From assembly GCA_045642465.1 (NCBI GenBank), contig JAZUIY010000016.1, forward strand, positions 434,001-498,000: a stretch of 64,000 bases of DNA, given 5' to 3'. A program made the translations under genes and the position numbers. The DNA is from RUG420 sp045642465 (lineage in GTDB: Bacteria > Bacillota > Clostridia > Oscillospirales > Acutalibacteraceae). The notes under the pieces were generated by a model that searched no databases, had not been told where the DNA came from, and was given only the letters and a program-made list of their open reading frames with translations. Below are positions 16,830 through 25,434 of this stretch, piece by piece; positions within the stretch are counted from its first letter, which is position 1; each line of letters opens with the position of its first letter.

Positions 16830-17501
16830 ATGAAATATCGTCATGAATGGAAACATGACATCAGCTACGCGGATATGTTGACACTGCGAACTCGGCTTTC
16901 AGCAGTTATGCAGACAGATGACCATGTCGTTGGCGATACCTATCAAGTACGAAGTCTTTATTTTGATAATGCTTCCAATAAGGCACTATACGAAAAAATA
17001 GACGGGGTAAATATGCGGGAAAAGTTTCGTATCCGTCTTTATAACAACGATACCTCTTATATCTGCCTGGAAAAGAAGAGTAAAATCAATGGGCTTTGTT
17101 TGAAAGAAAAATCCCTTCTTTCGAAAGAAGAAGCGCAGAAAATTGTAGACGGGGACATTGCCTGGATGAAAGCCACAGACAGACCTCTTTGCCAGGAACT
17201 TTATTCCAAAATGCTTTCTCAGGGGCTAAAGCCGAAAACCATTGTGGAATATACCAGAAAGCCATTTGTGTATCCTGCCGGCAATGTGAGGGTAACCTTG
17301 GACTACAACATTCGTACCGGTTTTTATGGAACCGATTTTCTCAATTCGGAAACCCTTTTGCTTCCTGCAGCAAAAGATACCATCATATTGGAAGTAAAAT
17401 GGGACGAATTTTTACCGGATATTATTAAGGATGCCGTAACGATTCCGGGACGGCGCGCCGCTGCTTTTTCAAAATATCAGCAGGGTCGAATTTACGGATA
17501 A
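16830..17501 (+). CDS. VTC-domain (polyphosphate polymerase-like) protein
   Basis: A 223-residue VTC domain, the catalytic tunnel domain of yeast Vtc4 that makes polyphosphate from ATP. Visible family features are basic and acidic strands lining the tunnel: RHEWKHDI at 3-10, VRSLYFDN near 41, REKFRIRLY near 63, CLEKKSK near 80 and LEVKWDE near 189. No membrane segment. ATG 16830 is chosen over an in-frame ATG at 16806 because GGAAAGGG is correctly spaced before it. It is the first of three genes (VTC, DUF4956, CotH), a cassette known from other Bacillota. The product may be polyphosphate or a related polymer; the cassette's function is not established. Confidence 0.8.
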   Translation: MKYRHEWKHDISYADMLTLRTRLSAVMQTDDHVVGDTYQVRSLYFDNASNKALYEKIDGVNMREKFRIRLYNNDTSYICLEKKSKINGLCLKEKSLLSKEEAQKIVDGDIAWMKATDRPLCQELYSKMLSQGLKPKTIVEYTRKPFVYPAGNVRVTLDYNIRTGFYGTDFLNSETLLLPAAKDTIILEVKWDEFLPDIIKDAVTIPGRRAAAFSKYQQGRIYG

Positions 17502-17528
17502 GCATTTCATCTTAAGGAGAAGAAACCA

Positions 17529-18200
17529 ATGACATTCAATGATATTTTTAAATCTAGCTTTTTAGAAAATGTATCCTCTGTTACTCCATTGGATATGTTT
17601 TTGACTATTTTATTAGCCTTCGGTATTGGTGTATTTATTTTCTTTGTCTATAAAAAGACCTATCGGGGCGTAATGTACAATTCATCTTTTGGCGTAACTT
17701 TAATTGCACTGACAATGATTACATCGCAAGTAATTCTTGCCGTAACCTCCAACGTCATTCTTTCCCTTGGTATGGTTGGTGCTCTTTCCATTGTTCGTTT
17801 CCGTGCTGCCATCAAAGACCCGCTGGATATTGCATTCCTGTTTTGGTCCATTGCCGCTGGTATTATTCTGGCAGCAGGTATGATTCCGCTGGCTGTCATC
17901 GGCAGTGTAATTATTGGCTTAATCCTTTTGTTCTTTGTGAACCGCAAACCTGGGAAAAAGCCTTATATTCTGGTCCTTTCCTGTCAGGACAGCGAGGCAG
18001 AAAAAGATGCTCTTAAGTTCGTAACCGACAAGGTAGATTGTTTGGAAGTAAAATCTAAGTCTGCTCAGAAGGGCCTGGTAGAAGTAAACATGGAAGTTCA
18101 GTTAAAGAACGATGATTCCGATTTCATCAACACCCTTGCTGCCTTAAACGGCGTAAACAGTGCTGTTTTGGTTAGCTATAACGGAGAATACATGGGATAA
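17529..18200 (+). CDS. DUF4956 membrane protein
   Basis: A 223-residue DUF4956 protein. It has four hydrophobic segments (near 22-40, 52-75, 93-115 and 118-137) and the characteristic GMVGALSIVRFRAAIKDP stretch near 81-98. A soluble C-terminal domain of ferredoxin-like pattern (residues 145-223) faces one side of the membrane. The family commonly accompanies VTC and CotH proteins and has no proven biochemical role. The ribosome binding site AAGGAGAAG precedes the ATG. It lies 27 bases after VTC and 11 bases before CotH. Confidence 0.85.
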   Translation: MTFNDIFKSSFLENVSSVTPLDMFLTILLAFGIGVFIFFVYKKTYRGVMYNSSFGVTLIALTMITSQVILAVTSNVILSLGMVGALSIVRFRAAIKDPLDIAFLFWSIAAGIILAAGMIPLAVIGSVIIGLILLFFVNRKPGKKPYILVLSCQDSEAEKDALKFVTDKVDCLEVKSKSAQKGLVEVNMEVQLKNDDSDFINTLAALNGVNSAVLVSYNGEYMG

Positions 18201-18211
18201 GGGGAAAAGAA

Positions 18212-20029
18212 ATGTCAACTAGTAAGCAGATAGATAAAATCTGTATTGCCATTATTTGTCTTACTCTTGCCGTAACCATCCTTTTTGTGTTTGGTGATTC
18301 TTTGAATATTACCTCCACGCTGTATGCCAAGAAGTATGAAAGTTCTCTGTTTGATACCAGCTATGTTCATCAAATCAATCTAGAAGTAGAGGATTGGGAT
18401 TCCTTCATAGAGACCTGTGAAAATGAAGAGTACACTACTTGCAATGTAACGGTAGACGGAACCAAATTGGAAGGGGTGGCTCTTCGTGCCAAAGGAAATA
18501 CCTCTCTTTCCAGCGTAAAGTCTATGAACAGCCAGCGCTACAGTTTCAAACTAGAGTTTGATCATTTCATTGATGGCCAGACGCTGGACGGATTAGATAA
18601 ATTGTGCCTAAACAACTTGATTCAGGATAACACCATGATGAAGGATTATCTCGTTTATCAGATGATGAATGAATTCGGTGTAGACAGTCCGCTCAGTAGT
18701 TTTACTTATATTACGGTAAACGGAGAGGATTGGGGTTTATATCTGGCAGTAGAAGGAATTGAAGACAGCTTCTTGTCCCGTAATTATGGTTCGGAAGAAG
18801 GAGAACTATATAAGCCGGATACCATGAACTTTGGCGCAGGCCGAGGGAACGGAAAAGGCTTTAACATGGACGATATGGATTTTGACGAAGGCAGTACAAA
18901 AGTGCCATCCGACTTTAACGGTGAAGTCCCGGATTTCGGCGGAGAAGCACCAGATTTTAGCGGCAAGACTTCCTCTGAATCCGGAGATTCCTCTAAGGAT
19001 AAGGAGAAGGGATTTAGCTTCGGCGGAATGGGCAGTGACGACGTCAAACTCAAGTACATTGATGATGATCCGGACAGCTATTCCAACATCTTTGACAGTG
19101 CTAAGACGGATGTATCTAAAGCAGATCAAAAACGGCTCATTGCTTCCCTAAAGAATCTTTCCGAATATACCAATTTGGAAGACAGTTTAGATATGGAAGA
19201 AGTACTTCGTTATTTTGTAGTTCACAACTTTGTATGTAACGGAGACAGTTATACCGGTAGTATGATTCACAACTACTACCTTCACGAAAAAGACGGAAAA
19301 CTAAGTATGATTCCTTGGGACTATAACTTGGCCTTCGGTACTTTCATGGGAGGCGATGCTTCCAGTTCTGTGAACGCCTCTATTGACAATCCAATTTCCA
19401 GTGGAAATTTAGATGATCGGCCTATGCTGGGCTGGATTTTCTCGGATGAATCTTATACGGAAGCTTATCACGAGCTGTTTTCCGATTTTCTAGAAGAATG
19501 GATTACCGATGGTAAGTTAAAAGATGTGATTCGGGAAACCGAAGACATGATTCGTCCTTATGTTGAAAAGGATCCGACTAAGTTCTGTACGTTGGAAGAC
19601 TTTGAAACAGGGGTAGATACCTTAGAAGGTTTTGTATCCCTTCGTGGTACGGCGGTAGAACGTCAGTTAAATGGAGATAACACTCCGGTAGGTACCCAGA
19701 ATCTGAATCTTTCCACCATGGGCACCATGGGTGGCAACAGAGGCAGAGGCGGCAAACAAGAGGGCATGACGCCACCGGACGGCATGGAAATGCCTGAGGG
19801 TATGACACCTCCTGAGGGCTTCAACCCGTTTGCTTCCGAACAGGAAGACACGGAAGAGGAGAATGCAACGAAAGGAAAATCCGCCGATTCCACCAAAGAG
19901 AAGGAAGCAAAACGGCCTGATATGTCTGACCGTAAAGGTGCTGGTAAGAGCAACGGTTGGCTCTCTATAGGAGTATCCGTTGCTGTATTGGCTGTCGGTT
20001 TGCTGATTGCCTGGAAAAAGAAATATTAA
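18212..20029 (+). CDS. CotH-family kinase-like protein, membrane anchored at both ends
   Basis: A 605-residue CotH-family protein. Spore-coat CotH is an atypical protein kinase. Residues 11-29 form an N-terminal membrane segment or signal anchor, and residues 580-600 (SIGVSVAVLAVGLLIAW) a C-terminal one with KKKY after it. CotH motifs are visible: LRAKGNTS near 90, NGEDWGLYLAVEG near 171 and PWDYNLAFG near 368. Between them lies a low-complexity insert rich in Asp, Gly, Ser and Pro (about 225-275). A second such stretch before the C-terminal anchor has repeated Met-Pro-Glu-Gly units (PDGMEMPEGMTPPEGF). It ends the VTC-DUF4956 operon and is likely an envelope protein rather than a spore-coat protein. 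Confidence 0.85.
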   Translation: MSTSKQIDKICIAIICLTLAVTILFVFGDSLNITSTLYAKKYESSLFDTSYVHQINLEVEDWDSFIETCENEEYTTCNVTVDGTKLEGVALRAKGNTSLSSVKSMNSQRYSFKLEFDHFIDGQTLDGLDKLCLNNLIQDNTMMKDYLVYQMMNEFGVDSPLSSFTYITVNGEDWGLYLAVEGIEDSFLSRNYGSEEGELYKPDTMNFGAGRGNGKGFNMDDMDFDEGSTKVPSDFNGEVPDFGGEAPDFSGKTSSESGDSSKDKEKGFSFGGMGSDDVKLKYIDDDPDSYSNIFDSAKTDVSKADQKRLIASLKNLSEYTNLEDSLDMEEVLRYFVVHNFVCNGDSYTGSMIHNYYLHEKDGKLSMIPWDYNLAFGTFMGGDASSSVNASIDNPISSGNLDDRPMLGWIFSDESYTEAYHELFSDFLEEWITDGKLKDVIRETEDMIRPYVEKDPTKFCTLEDFETGVDTLEGFVSLRGTAVERQLNGDNTPVGTQNLNLSTMGTMGGNRGRGGKQEGMTPPDGMEMPEGMTPPEGFNPFASEQEDTEEENATKGKSADSTKEKEAKRPDMSDRKGAGKSNGWLSIGVSVAVLAVGLLIAWKKKY

Positions 20030-20033
20030 AAAG

Positions 20034-20073
20034 AAAACGCTCGGAAAAGCAGTGCTTTTCTGAGCGTTTTTTC
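20034..20073. terminator. Bidirectional terminator between CotH and GH2 genes
   Basis: A long near-perfect stem of 17 bp (20034-20050 / 20054-20070), with T runs on both strands. Confidence 0.9.
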
Positions 20074-20083
20074 TTGCTTTAAA

Positions 20084-21811
20084 TTATAACTTAACCCGGT
20101 CGTTTACCGCCTTAATGCGTTCTCTGTCATATTTTTCTACGCAGCGGTCATAGGTGACCAGGCCGTTGATTTCGCCTTCTACGTCGGAAACCTGGGTGAA
20201 TACGGTAGCGGAAAGGCCCTTTGGAATGTTGCGGATAATCCGCTTTTCAAAGGTCTTTTCATAGCCCCGCATAAGTTGGTTCTTAGTGAAGTACATTCGG
20301 TATCCGAATAGGAGCTTAGAGAACATGTGACCCGGTGTCATCTTGGAGAAGCCACCGAATTCATCCAGCAGGTAGCAGCGGTCATCCTTTGGCACATAAA
20401 TAGGGTAGAAGTAAATGTGACGGGTAACGAAGTCGGATTCCCACTGGTCGTGCCAACCGGAAGTACGGTCAATGGTACGGGTTGGATCGTATGCTTTGAT
20501 CATTTCGGAAATCTTGTTGGCATCAAACTGACCCCAGCCTTCGTTAAACGGAACCCACATGGCCAGGGAAACGGTGTTCCGAAGGTGATGTAAGGTGTCA
20601 TACATATCTTTGATGTATTCGTCTCTGCTTTCCTGTTCTTCCCGGGCAAAGAGTTTGTAGTTCTTCTTGCCGTCCTTTAAGAAGATGTTGAAGAGAGGGA
20701 GAATGCCAATAACCAGCATGTTGTATGCGGTACCACCATTGACCAAGTCCTGCCATACCAGCATGCCCTTTTTGTCACAGAGATAATACCAGTAACTCGG
20801 TTCAATTTTGATGTGCTTCCGGATCATGTTGAAGCCCATGGCTTTCAGCATATCGATGTCATATTCCATGGCTTCTTTACATGGCGGGGTCAACATACCG
20901 TCAGACCAGTAGCCTTGGTCTAATACCCCGTTATGGAAGTATGGCTTATTGTTGAGCAGGAGGCGCTGTACGCCCTTTTCGTCCGGGCCAACGCCAAACT
21001 TACGCATGCCGAAATAAGAGCTTACCCGGTCCTTACCGGCAACAATCTGTAGGTCATAGAGCTTCGGGTTTTCCGGAGACCAGCATTCATAGTCTTCCAT
21101 TGGAAGAACCAAGGTACCTTTGCCGGTGGCGCTGGCCAGTTCCTTGCCGTCGTCAAGTACGGTAACGGTAACTTCGGATGCAGTAGAGGTAACGGTAATT
21201 GCAACTTCGTTCTTGTCAATGTCAGGGACAATGAGAAGGTCCTCTACGTAATCTGCCGGTACGGATTCCATCCAAACGGTCTGCCAAATGCCGGACTGTG
21301 GGGTGTACCAAATAGTAGCCGGCAGGGAAGCCTGCTTACCACGGGCGTGGTAACTGGTGTCTGAAGGGTCTTTGACAATGAGTTCAATGGTGTTTTCCCC
21401 AATGCGGATGGCTTTACTGATGTCCATATCAAAGGCAAAGAATCCGCCCTGGTGGGAACCTACCTTTTTGTCATTCACTTTAACCACACATTCGTAGTCA
21501 ACGGCTCCAAAGTGAAGGATGGTTTTATCCTTCAAAAAGTCACCGTCTACCTGGAAGGTGCGTTTGTAATAAAGGGTGTCCGTTGGAGTAACGCTTTTCT
21601 TTACGCCGGACAACAAGGTTTCCGGAGAAAACGGTACTAAAATGTCACTCTGATATCCACCGAAAACTTCTTCGGTAGGGTAGATGGCATATTGCCAAGT
21701 ACCATTCAAATTATAAAAACTGTCCCGCTGTAACTGTGGACGGGGGTAGTAGTCGTTATGAGGAATTTCTCCCACTAAGTCATAAAATTTAGACTTTAGT
21801 TCAATGCCCAT
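20084..21811 (-). CDS. Glycoside hydrolase family 2 (short form)
   Basis: A 575-residue GH2 protein with a sugar-binding jelly roll (about 1-185), a short Ig-like domain (185-275) and a TIM barrel. The acid/base is Glu424 in PFNEGWGQFD and the nucleophile Glu484 in LLDEFGG. It lacks the extra C-terminal domains seen in the other GH2 enzyme of this window. No signal peptide. GGGAGG stands 8 bases before the ATG. It is a single gene between two terminators. Whether it cleaves beta-galactosides, glucuronides or mannosides cannot be told. Confidence 0.85.
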   Translation of the reverse strand: MGIELKSKFYDLVGEIPHNDYYPRPQLQRDSFYNLNGTWQYAIYPTEEVFGGYQSDILVPFSPETLLSGVKKSVTPTDTLYYKRTFQVDGDFLKDKTILHFGAVDYECVVKVNDKKVGSHQGGFFAFDMDISKAIRIGENTIELIVKDPSDTSYHARGKQASLPATIWYTPQSGIWQTVWMESVPADYVEDLLIVPDIDKNEVAITVTSTASEVTVTVLDDGKELASATGKGTLVLPMEDYECWSPENPKLYDLQIVAGKDRVSSYFGMRKFGVGPDEKGVQRLLLNNKPYFHNGVLDQGYWSDGMLTPPCKEAMEYDIDMLKAMGFNMIRKHIKIEPSYWYYLCDKKGMLVWQDLVNGGTAYNMLVIGILPLFNIFLKDGKKNYKLFAREEQESRDEYIKDMYDTLHHLRNTVSLAMWVPFNEGWGQFDANKISEMIKAYDPTRTIDRTSGWHDQWESDFVTRHIYFYPIYVPKDDRCYLLDEFGGFSKMTPGHMFSKLLFGYRMYFTKNQLMRGYEKTFEKRIIRNIPKGLSATVFTQVSDVEGEINGLVTYDRCVEKYDRERIKAVNDRVKL

Positions 21812-21854
21812 ATCAGTGGCCTCCCAAGTGAATTAAATACCTACTTAGTATAAA

Positions 21855-21889
21855 ACAAAAGCCCTGTCACCGTAAAGATGACAGGACTT
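21855..21889 (-). terminator. Terminator of groEL
   Basis: On the minus strand the stem CCTGTCA / TGACAGG (paired arms at 21879-21885 and 21863-21869, extended by outer pairs) ends in TTTTGTTTT. Confidence 0.8.
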
Positions 21890-21919
21890 CTTTTCTGCCT
21901 ACAATTGGCGATTGAGTGC

Positions 21920-23569
21920 TTAATACATTCCGCCTGCGTTTGCCATGGCAGCAGCCTGAGCAGCAGCCTGAGCAGCGTCAGCAGCTGGGTCTGGTTTGTC
22001 AGTAACCAGAGATTCGGTGGTCAGTACCATACCTGCAACAGAGGAAGCGTTCTGCAGTGCGGAACGGGTTACCTTTGCAGGGTCCAGGATACCAGCTTCG
22101 AACATGTCTACATATTCTTCCGTAGCGAAGTTGAAGCCGTAGCCTTTCTTACCGGAACGCTGGATGGCATCAATAATAACGGAGCCTTCTAAGCCTGCGT
22201 TCTTAGCAATCTGACGGATTGGTTCTTCAATGGCTTTCAGAACAATCTTGATACCGGTCTTGATGTCAGCATCTTCTTCAGCATCCAGAAGAGCAGCAAC
22301 GGTAGGGATAACGTTGATGAGAGCAACGCCACCGCCGGCAACGGTACCTTCTTCTACGGCAGCCTTGGTTGCAGCCAAAGCGTCTTCAATGCGGAGCTTG
22401 GTTTCTTTCATTTCGGTTTCGGTAGCAGCACCAACGTGGAGAACTGCAACACCGCCGGCCATCTTAGCAAGACGTTCCTGCAGCTTTTCTCTGTCATAGT
22501 CAGAGGTGGTCTTTTCAATGGCTGCACGAATCTGGCCAACACGGTTTTCAATTTCGGTCTTATCACCGGCACCGTCTACAATGGTGGTGGTGTCCTTAGA
22601 GATGGTAACCTTAGCAGCCTGGCCAAGCATATCAATGGTAGCATTGGCAAATTCAAGGCCAAGGTCAGAGGTGATAACAGTACCACCGGTAAGGATGGCA
22701 ATATCCTGAAGCATGTCCTTACGTCTGTCGCCAAAGCCAGGAGCTTTAACACCAACACAAACGAAGGTACCACGCAGTTTGTTCAGTACGATGGTCTGAA
22801 GAGCTTCGCCTTCAATATCTTCGGCAATGATAACCAGTTTCTTACCCATCTTCAGAACCTGTTCCAGAAGAGGAAGGATTTCCTGAATGTTGGTAATCTT
22901 CTTGTCGGTGATCAGCAGGAATGCGTCATCAATTTCTGCAGTCATCTTTTCGGTGTCGGTCATCATGTAAGGGGAGATATAACCGCGGTCGAACTGCATG
23001 CCTTCTACTACGTCAACGGTAGTTTCAGCAGTCTTAGCTTCTTCTACGGTAATAACGCCGTCAGCGGAAACCTTATCCATGGCTTCTGCAATCAGGTTAC
23101 CGATGTTTTCATCAGCAGAGGAGATGGTAGCAACACGGGCAATGTCAGCGGAGTTGGTAACTGGCTTTGCATCTGCTTGAACAGCATCAACAGCTGCGTC
23201 AACTGCCTTCTTAATACCTTTCTTAACTACCATTGGGTTTGCACCGGCAGCAACGTTCTTCATGCCTTCACGGATGAGGGCCTGAGCAAGCAGGGTAGCG
23301 GTAGTAGTACCGTCACCGGCTACGTCGTTGGTCTTGGTGGAAACTTCTTTTACTAACTGAGCACCCATGTTTTCAAATGGGTCTTCCAGTTCAATGTCTT
23401 TTGCAATGGTAACACCGTCGTTGGTAATCAGTGGACCGCCGTAGCTTCTGTCCAGAACAACGTTACGACCCTTAGGGCCAAGGGTGATTTTTACGGTATC
23501 AGCCAGTTTGTCGATACCGTTCTGAAGAGCCTTTCTGGCTTCTTCACCATAGATAATCTGTTTTGCCAT
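21920..23569 (-). CDS. groEL: Chaperonin GroEL
   Basis: The 549-residue 60-kDa chaperonin that folds proteins in an ATP-driven double ring with GroES. Diagnostic features: KITLGPKGRNVVLD near 28-41, the ATP-binding DGTTTATLL near 86-94, VVEGMQFDRGY near 189, and a Gly-Met rich C-terminus ending GGMY. AGGAAC precedes the ATG. It lies 21 bases downstream of groES, and both are under the CIRCE-controlled promoter. Confidence 0.99.
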   Translation of the reverse strand: MAKQIIYGEEARKALQNGIDKLADTVKITLGPKGRNVVLDRSYGGPLITNDGVTIAKDIELEDPFENMGAQLVKEVSTKTNDVAGDGTTTATLLAQALIREGMKNVAAGANPMVVKKGIKKAVDAAVDAVQADAKPVTNSADIARVATISSADENIGNLIAEAMDKVSADGVITVEEAKTAETTVDVVEGMQFDRGYISPYMMTDTEKMTAEIDDAFLLITDKKITNIQEILPLLEQVLKMGKKLVIIAEDIEGEALQTIVLNKLRGTFVCVGVKAPGFGDRRKDMLQDIAILTGGTVITSDLGLEFANATIDMLGQAAKVTISKDTTTIVDGAGDKTEIENRVGQIRAAIEKTTSDYDREKLQERLAKMAGGVAVLHVGAATETEMKETKLRIEDALAATKAAVEEGTVAGGGVALINVIPTVAALLDAEEDADIKTGIKIVLKAIEEPIRQIAKNAGLEGSVIIDAIQRSGKKGYGFNFATEEYVDMFEAGILDPAKVTRSALQNASSVAGMVLTTESLVTDKPDPAADAAQAAAQAAAMANAGGMY

Positions 23570-23590
23570 AATTTATGTTCCTCCAAAGAG

Positions 23591-23878
23591 TTAGTCTTCT
23601 ACAATTGCAAGAATGTCAGACTGCTTAACGATGCTGTATTCAACACCGTCAACCTTAACCTGAGTACCACTGTATTTGCCGACAATTACTTTGTCTCCAA
23701 CTTTCAAATACATGTCTACTTTCTCACCGTCAACAACCCCGCCAGGGCCTACGGCAATGACTTCGGAAATTTCAGGCTTTTCCTGAGCGGATGCAGCAAG
23801 GATGAAGCCGCTCTTTGTGGTTTCTTCTGCTTCCAGAGTTTTGATGAGAACTCGGTCTGCAACTGGTTTAATCGTCAT
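23591..23878 (-). CDS. groES: Co-chaperonin GroES
   Basis: The 95-residue GroES lid. It starts MTIKPVADRVLIK and has the mobile loop (EETTKSGFILA), GPGGVVDG and KVGDKVIVGKYSG. The start at 23878 is preferred over two upstream in-frame candidates (ATG 23884, TTG 23893) because GGAGGA (23886-23891) then has a 7-base spacing. The TTG would lie next to the CIRCE arm. Heat-shock induction through HrcA is expected. Confidence 0.98.
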   Translation of the reverse strand: MTIKPVADRVLIKTLEAEETTKSGFILAASAQEKPEISEVIAVGPGGVVDGEKVDMYLKVGDKVIVGKYSGTQVKVDGVEYSIVKQSDILAIVED

Positions 23879-23893
23879 ATTCATATCCTCCAA

Positions 23894-23920
23894 TTAGCAC
23901 TCTTTTCTCACGAGTGCTAA
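23894..23920. promoter_or_regulatory. CIRCE element (HrcA operator)
   Basis: TTAGCACTC-N9-GAGTGCTAA, a perfect match to the consensus, between the groESL promoter and the groES ribosome binding site. Confidence 0.98.
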
Positions 23921-23925
23921 AATTA

Positions 23926-23953
23926 ATTATAAACAAGTGTTTGGAAAAATCAA
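23926..23953 (-). promoter_or_regulatory. groESL promoter
   Basis: On the minus strand: TTGATT (23948-23953), a 16-base spacer and TATAAT (23926-23931), directly upstream of CIRCE. Confidence 0.85.
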
Positions 23954-23980
23954 TAGCCTAGAACAGGATTTGTTCAAAAC

Positions 23981-24009
23981 TTGCTATTGCGTTTAACTTA
24001 TAGTATTTT
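23981..24009 (+). promoter_or_regulatory. Possible promoter of the O-antigen ligase-like gene
   Basis: TTGCTA (23981-23986), 17 bases, then TATTTT (24004-24009); moderate match only. Confidence 0.4.
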
Positions 24010-24060
24010 ATATACATACTTTAATTTTGTAAACAAGGTTCCCGAAACCCAGAGGATTTT

Positions 24061-25410
24061 ATGGACACAGATCAATCTAAATTTCATACTTTGCTGAATG
24101 CAGCCCGCTCCTTTTTTGCCAGCGATGCATTCGGCTGGATTCTTGTGCTCTTCGCCACGCTAATTGTATTGTTCAATTGGTACGTAAAGGGTGCTTTTCT
24201 TTTTGCCCTTTTGGCCTGTGTTATTATCATTGTCTGCCCGGACATCGTTTGTTCTTTCTTGCCAATCCTCATGTTGGCATCCTTTGCTATTCAGGCTAAG
24301 AACTCTTACGATGATTTCATTGTCTTCTGGCCGGTTGGGTTCCTTATTGCTTTTTCGGTTGGCTTCCACTTTGTGAAGTATAAGAAACTGCATCGCCCGG
24401 AAAAAGGGTATTTATTCTCGCCAATTTTACTGGTTTCCATTGTTTGCTTGTTAGGCGGGGTAGGAACCATTACCGCTGCAGAATATTTCCGGTTCTTGTC
24501 TTTGGCTTACATGATTGGACTGGGGTTCTTCGTATTAATTCTTTATGTAATTATGAAGTCTCTGGTTTACCCTGGAGCCAACGGGGACCGTCCAATGGAT
24601 GAACGGATTGCCAAACTATTCTGTTTCCTGCTGCTCTTCTTATGTATTTCCGTTTTGGAATACTACGTGGAACACTGGTCAGAATTCATGCGAAATCCGG
24701 GTATCTTGGCCTTCCAGTGGAGAAACAACGCTTGTACCTTAATCATGGTTGGCCTGCCATTTACCTTTTATATGGCACGGAAACACATCTGGTACTTCGG
24801 GTTGTCCCTGGCATGTGCACTTACTTTAGTACTTACCGGATCCCGTGGCGGATTGCTGATGGGCCTCATTGAATTTGCAGCCTGCCTCATTTACTTTGCT
24901 GTAAAAGACAAGAAGCACAGACCGGTTTATCTGGCTGTTACCGGGGTTGCCATTCTTGGATTCTTGCTTTTGCTGCCGACGCTAATGGATTTCCTCAGCT
25001 ACACCTTGGGCCGGTTTACCGACTCCGGAGAAAACGCCATTCGCCTGGGTCTTTGGAAGAGAGGTTGGCAGGACTTCTGTACTAGCCCGCTGAACGGCCG
25101 AGGCCTTGGATACATGGGTAACCGGGACATTCATCCATCTTCCATTGCCACACTTTGCTGGTATCACTGTGCACCAATTCAGGTCATTGGCAGCTTTGGC
25201 CTTATGGGGGTTGCAACTTATGGATACCAGATGGCAAAACGGCTGAAACTGTTGTGGGGTAGGAAGACTACGTTTTCCCGCACGGTTCTCTTAAGCCTCT
25301 TTGGCGTGGAACTCATGTCTCTGGTAAACCCGGGCATGTTCGTACCACTCTTTTTAATTACCATGACCATGCTGTTTGTTGTGGTAGAAAATTACGAAAT
25401 CAATTACTGA
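24061..25410 (+). CDS. O-antigen ligase/polymerase-like membrane protein
   Basis: A 449-residue protein with about ten to twelve hydrophobic segments and the Wzy_C/WaaL pattern. This includes a long loop before the C-terminal helices with R-x3-W-x2-G-x3-F (RLGLWKRGWQDF near 327) and an H-x2-P/C-rich stretch (CWYHCAPIQVIGSFG near 366). A TGSRGG motif follows the central helices near 259. Such proteins transfer or polymerise lipid-linked glycans at the outer face of the membrane. AGAGGA lies just before the ATG. A CBS-domain gene follows after 24 bases. The substrate is unknown and no glycan cluster surrounds it. Confidence 0.75.
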   Translation: MDTDQSKFHTLLNAARSFFASDAFGWILVLFATLIVLFNWYVKGAFLFALLACVIIIVCPDIVCSFLPILMLASFAIQAKNSYDDFIVFWPVGFLIAFSVGFHFVKYKKLHRPEKGYLFSPILLVSIVCLLGGVGTITAAEYFRFLSLAYMIGLGFFVLILYVIMKSLVYPGANGDRPMDERIAKLFCFLLLFLCISVLEYYVEHWSEFMRNPGILAFQWRNNACTLIMVGLPFTFYMARKHIWYFGLSLACALTLVLTGSRGGLLMGLIEFAACLIYFAVKDKKHRPVYLAVTGVAILGFLLLLPTLMDFLSYTLGRFTDSGENAIRLGLWKRGWQDFCTSPLNGRGLGYMGNRDIHPSSIATLCWYHCAPIQVIGSFGLMGVATYGYQMAKRLKLLWGRKTTFSRTVLLSLFGVELMSLVNPGMFVPLFLITMTMLFVVVENYEINY

Positions 25411-25434
25411 TCCTTTAGGAGGGACATAAATCAT

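Noticed and set aside
18212..20029. Spore coat protein
   Set aside because: CotH homologues occur outside spores, and this one has two membrane anchors and sits in a VTC operon.
22436..23356. A 306-codon antisense open frame inside groEL
   Set aside because: groEL is certain and the antisense product has no sensible features.
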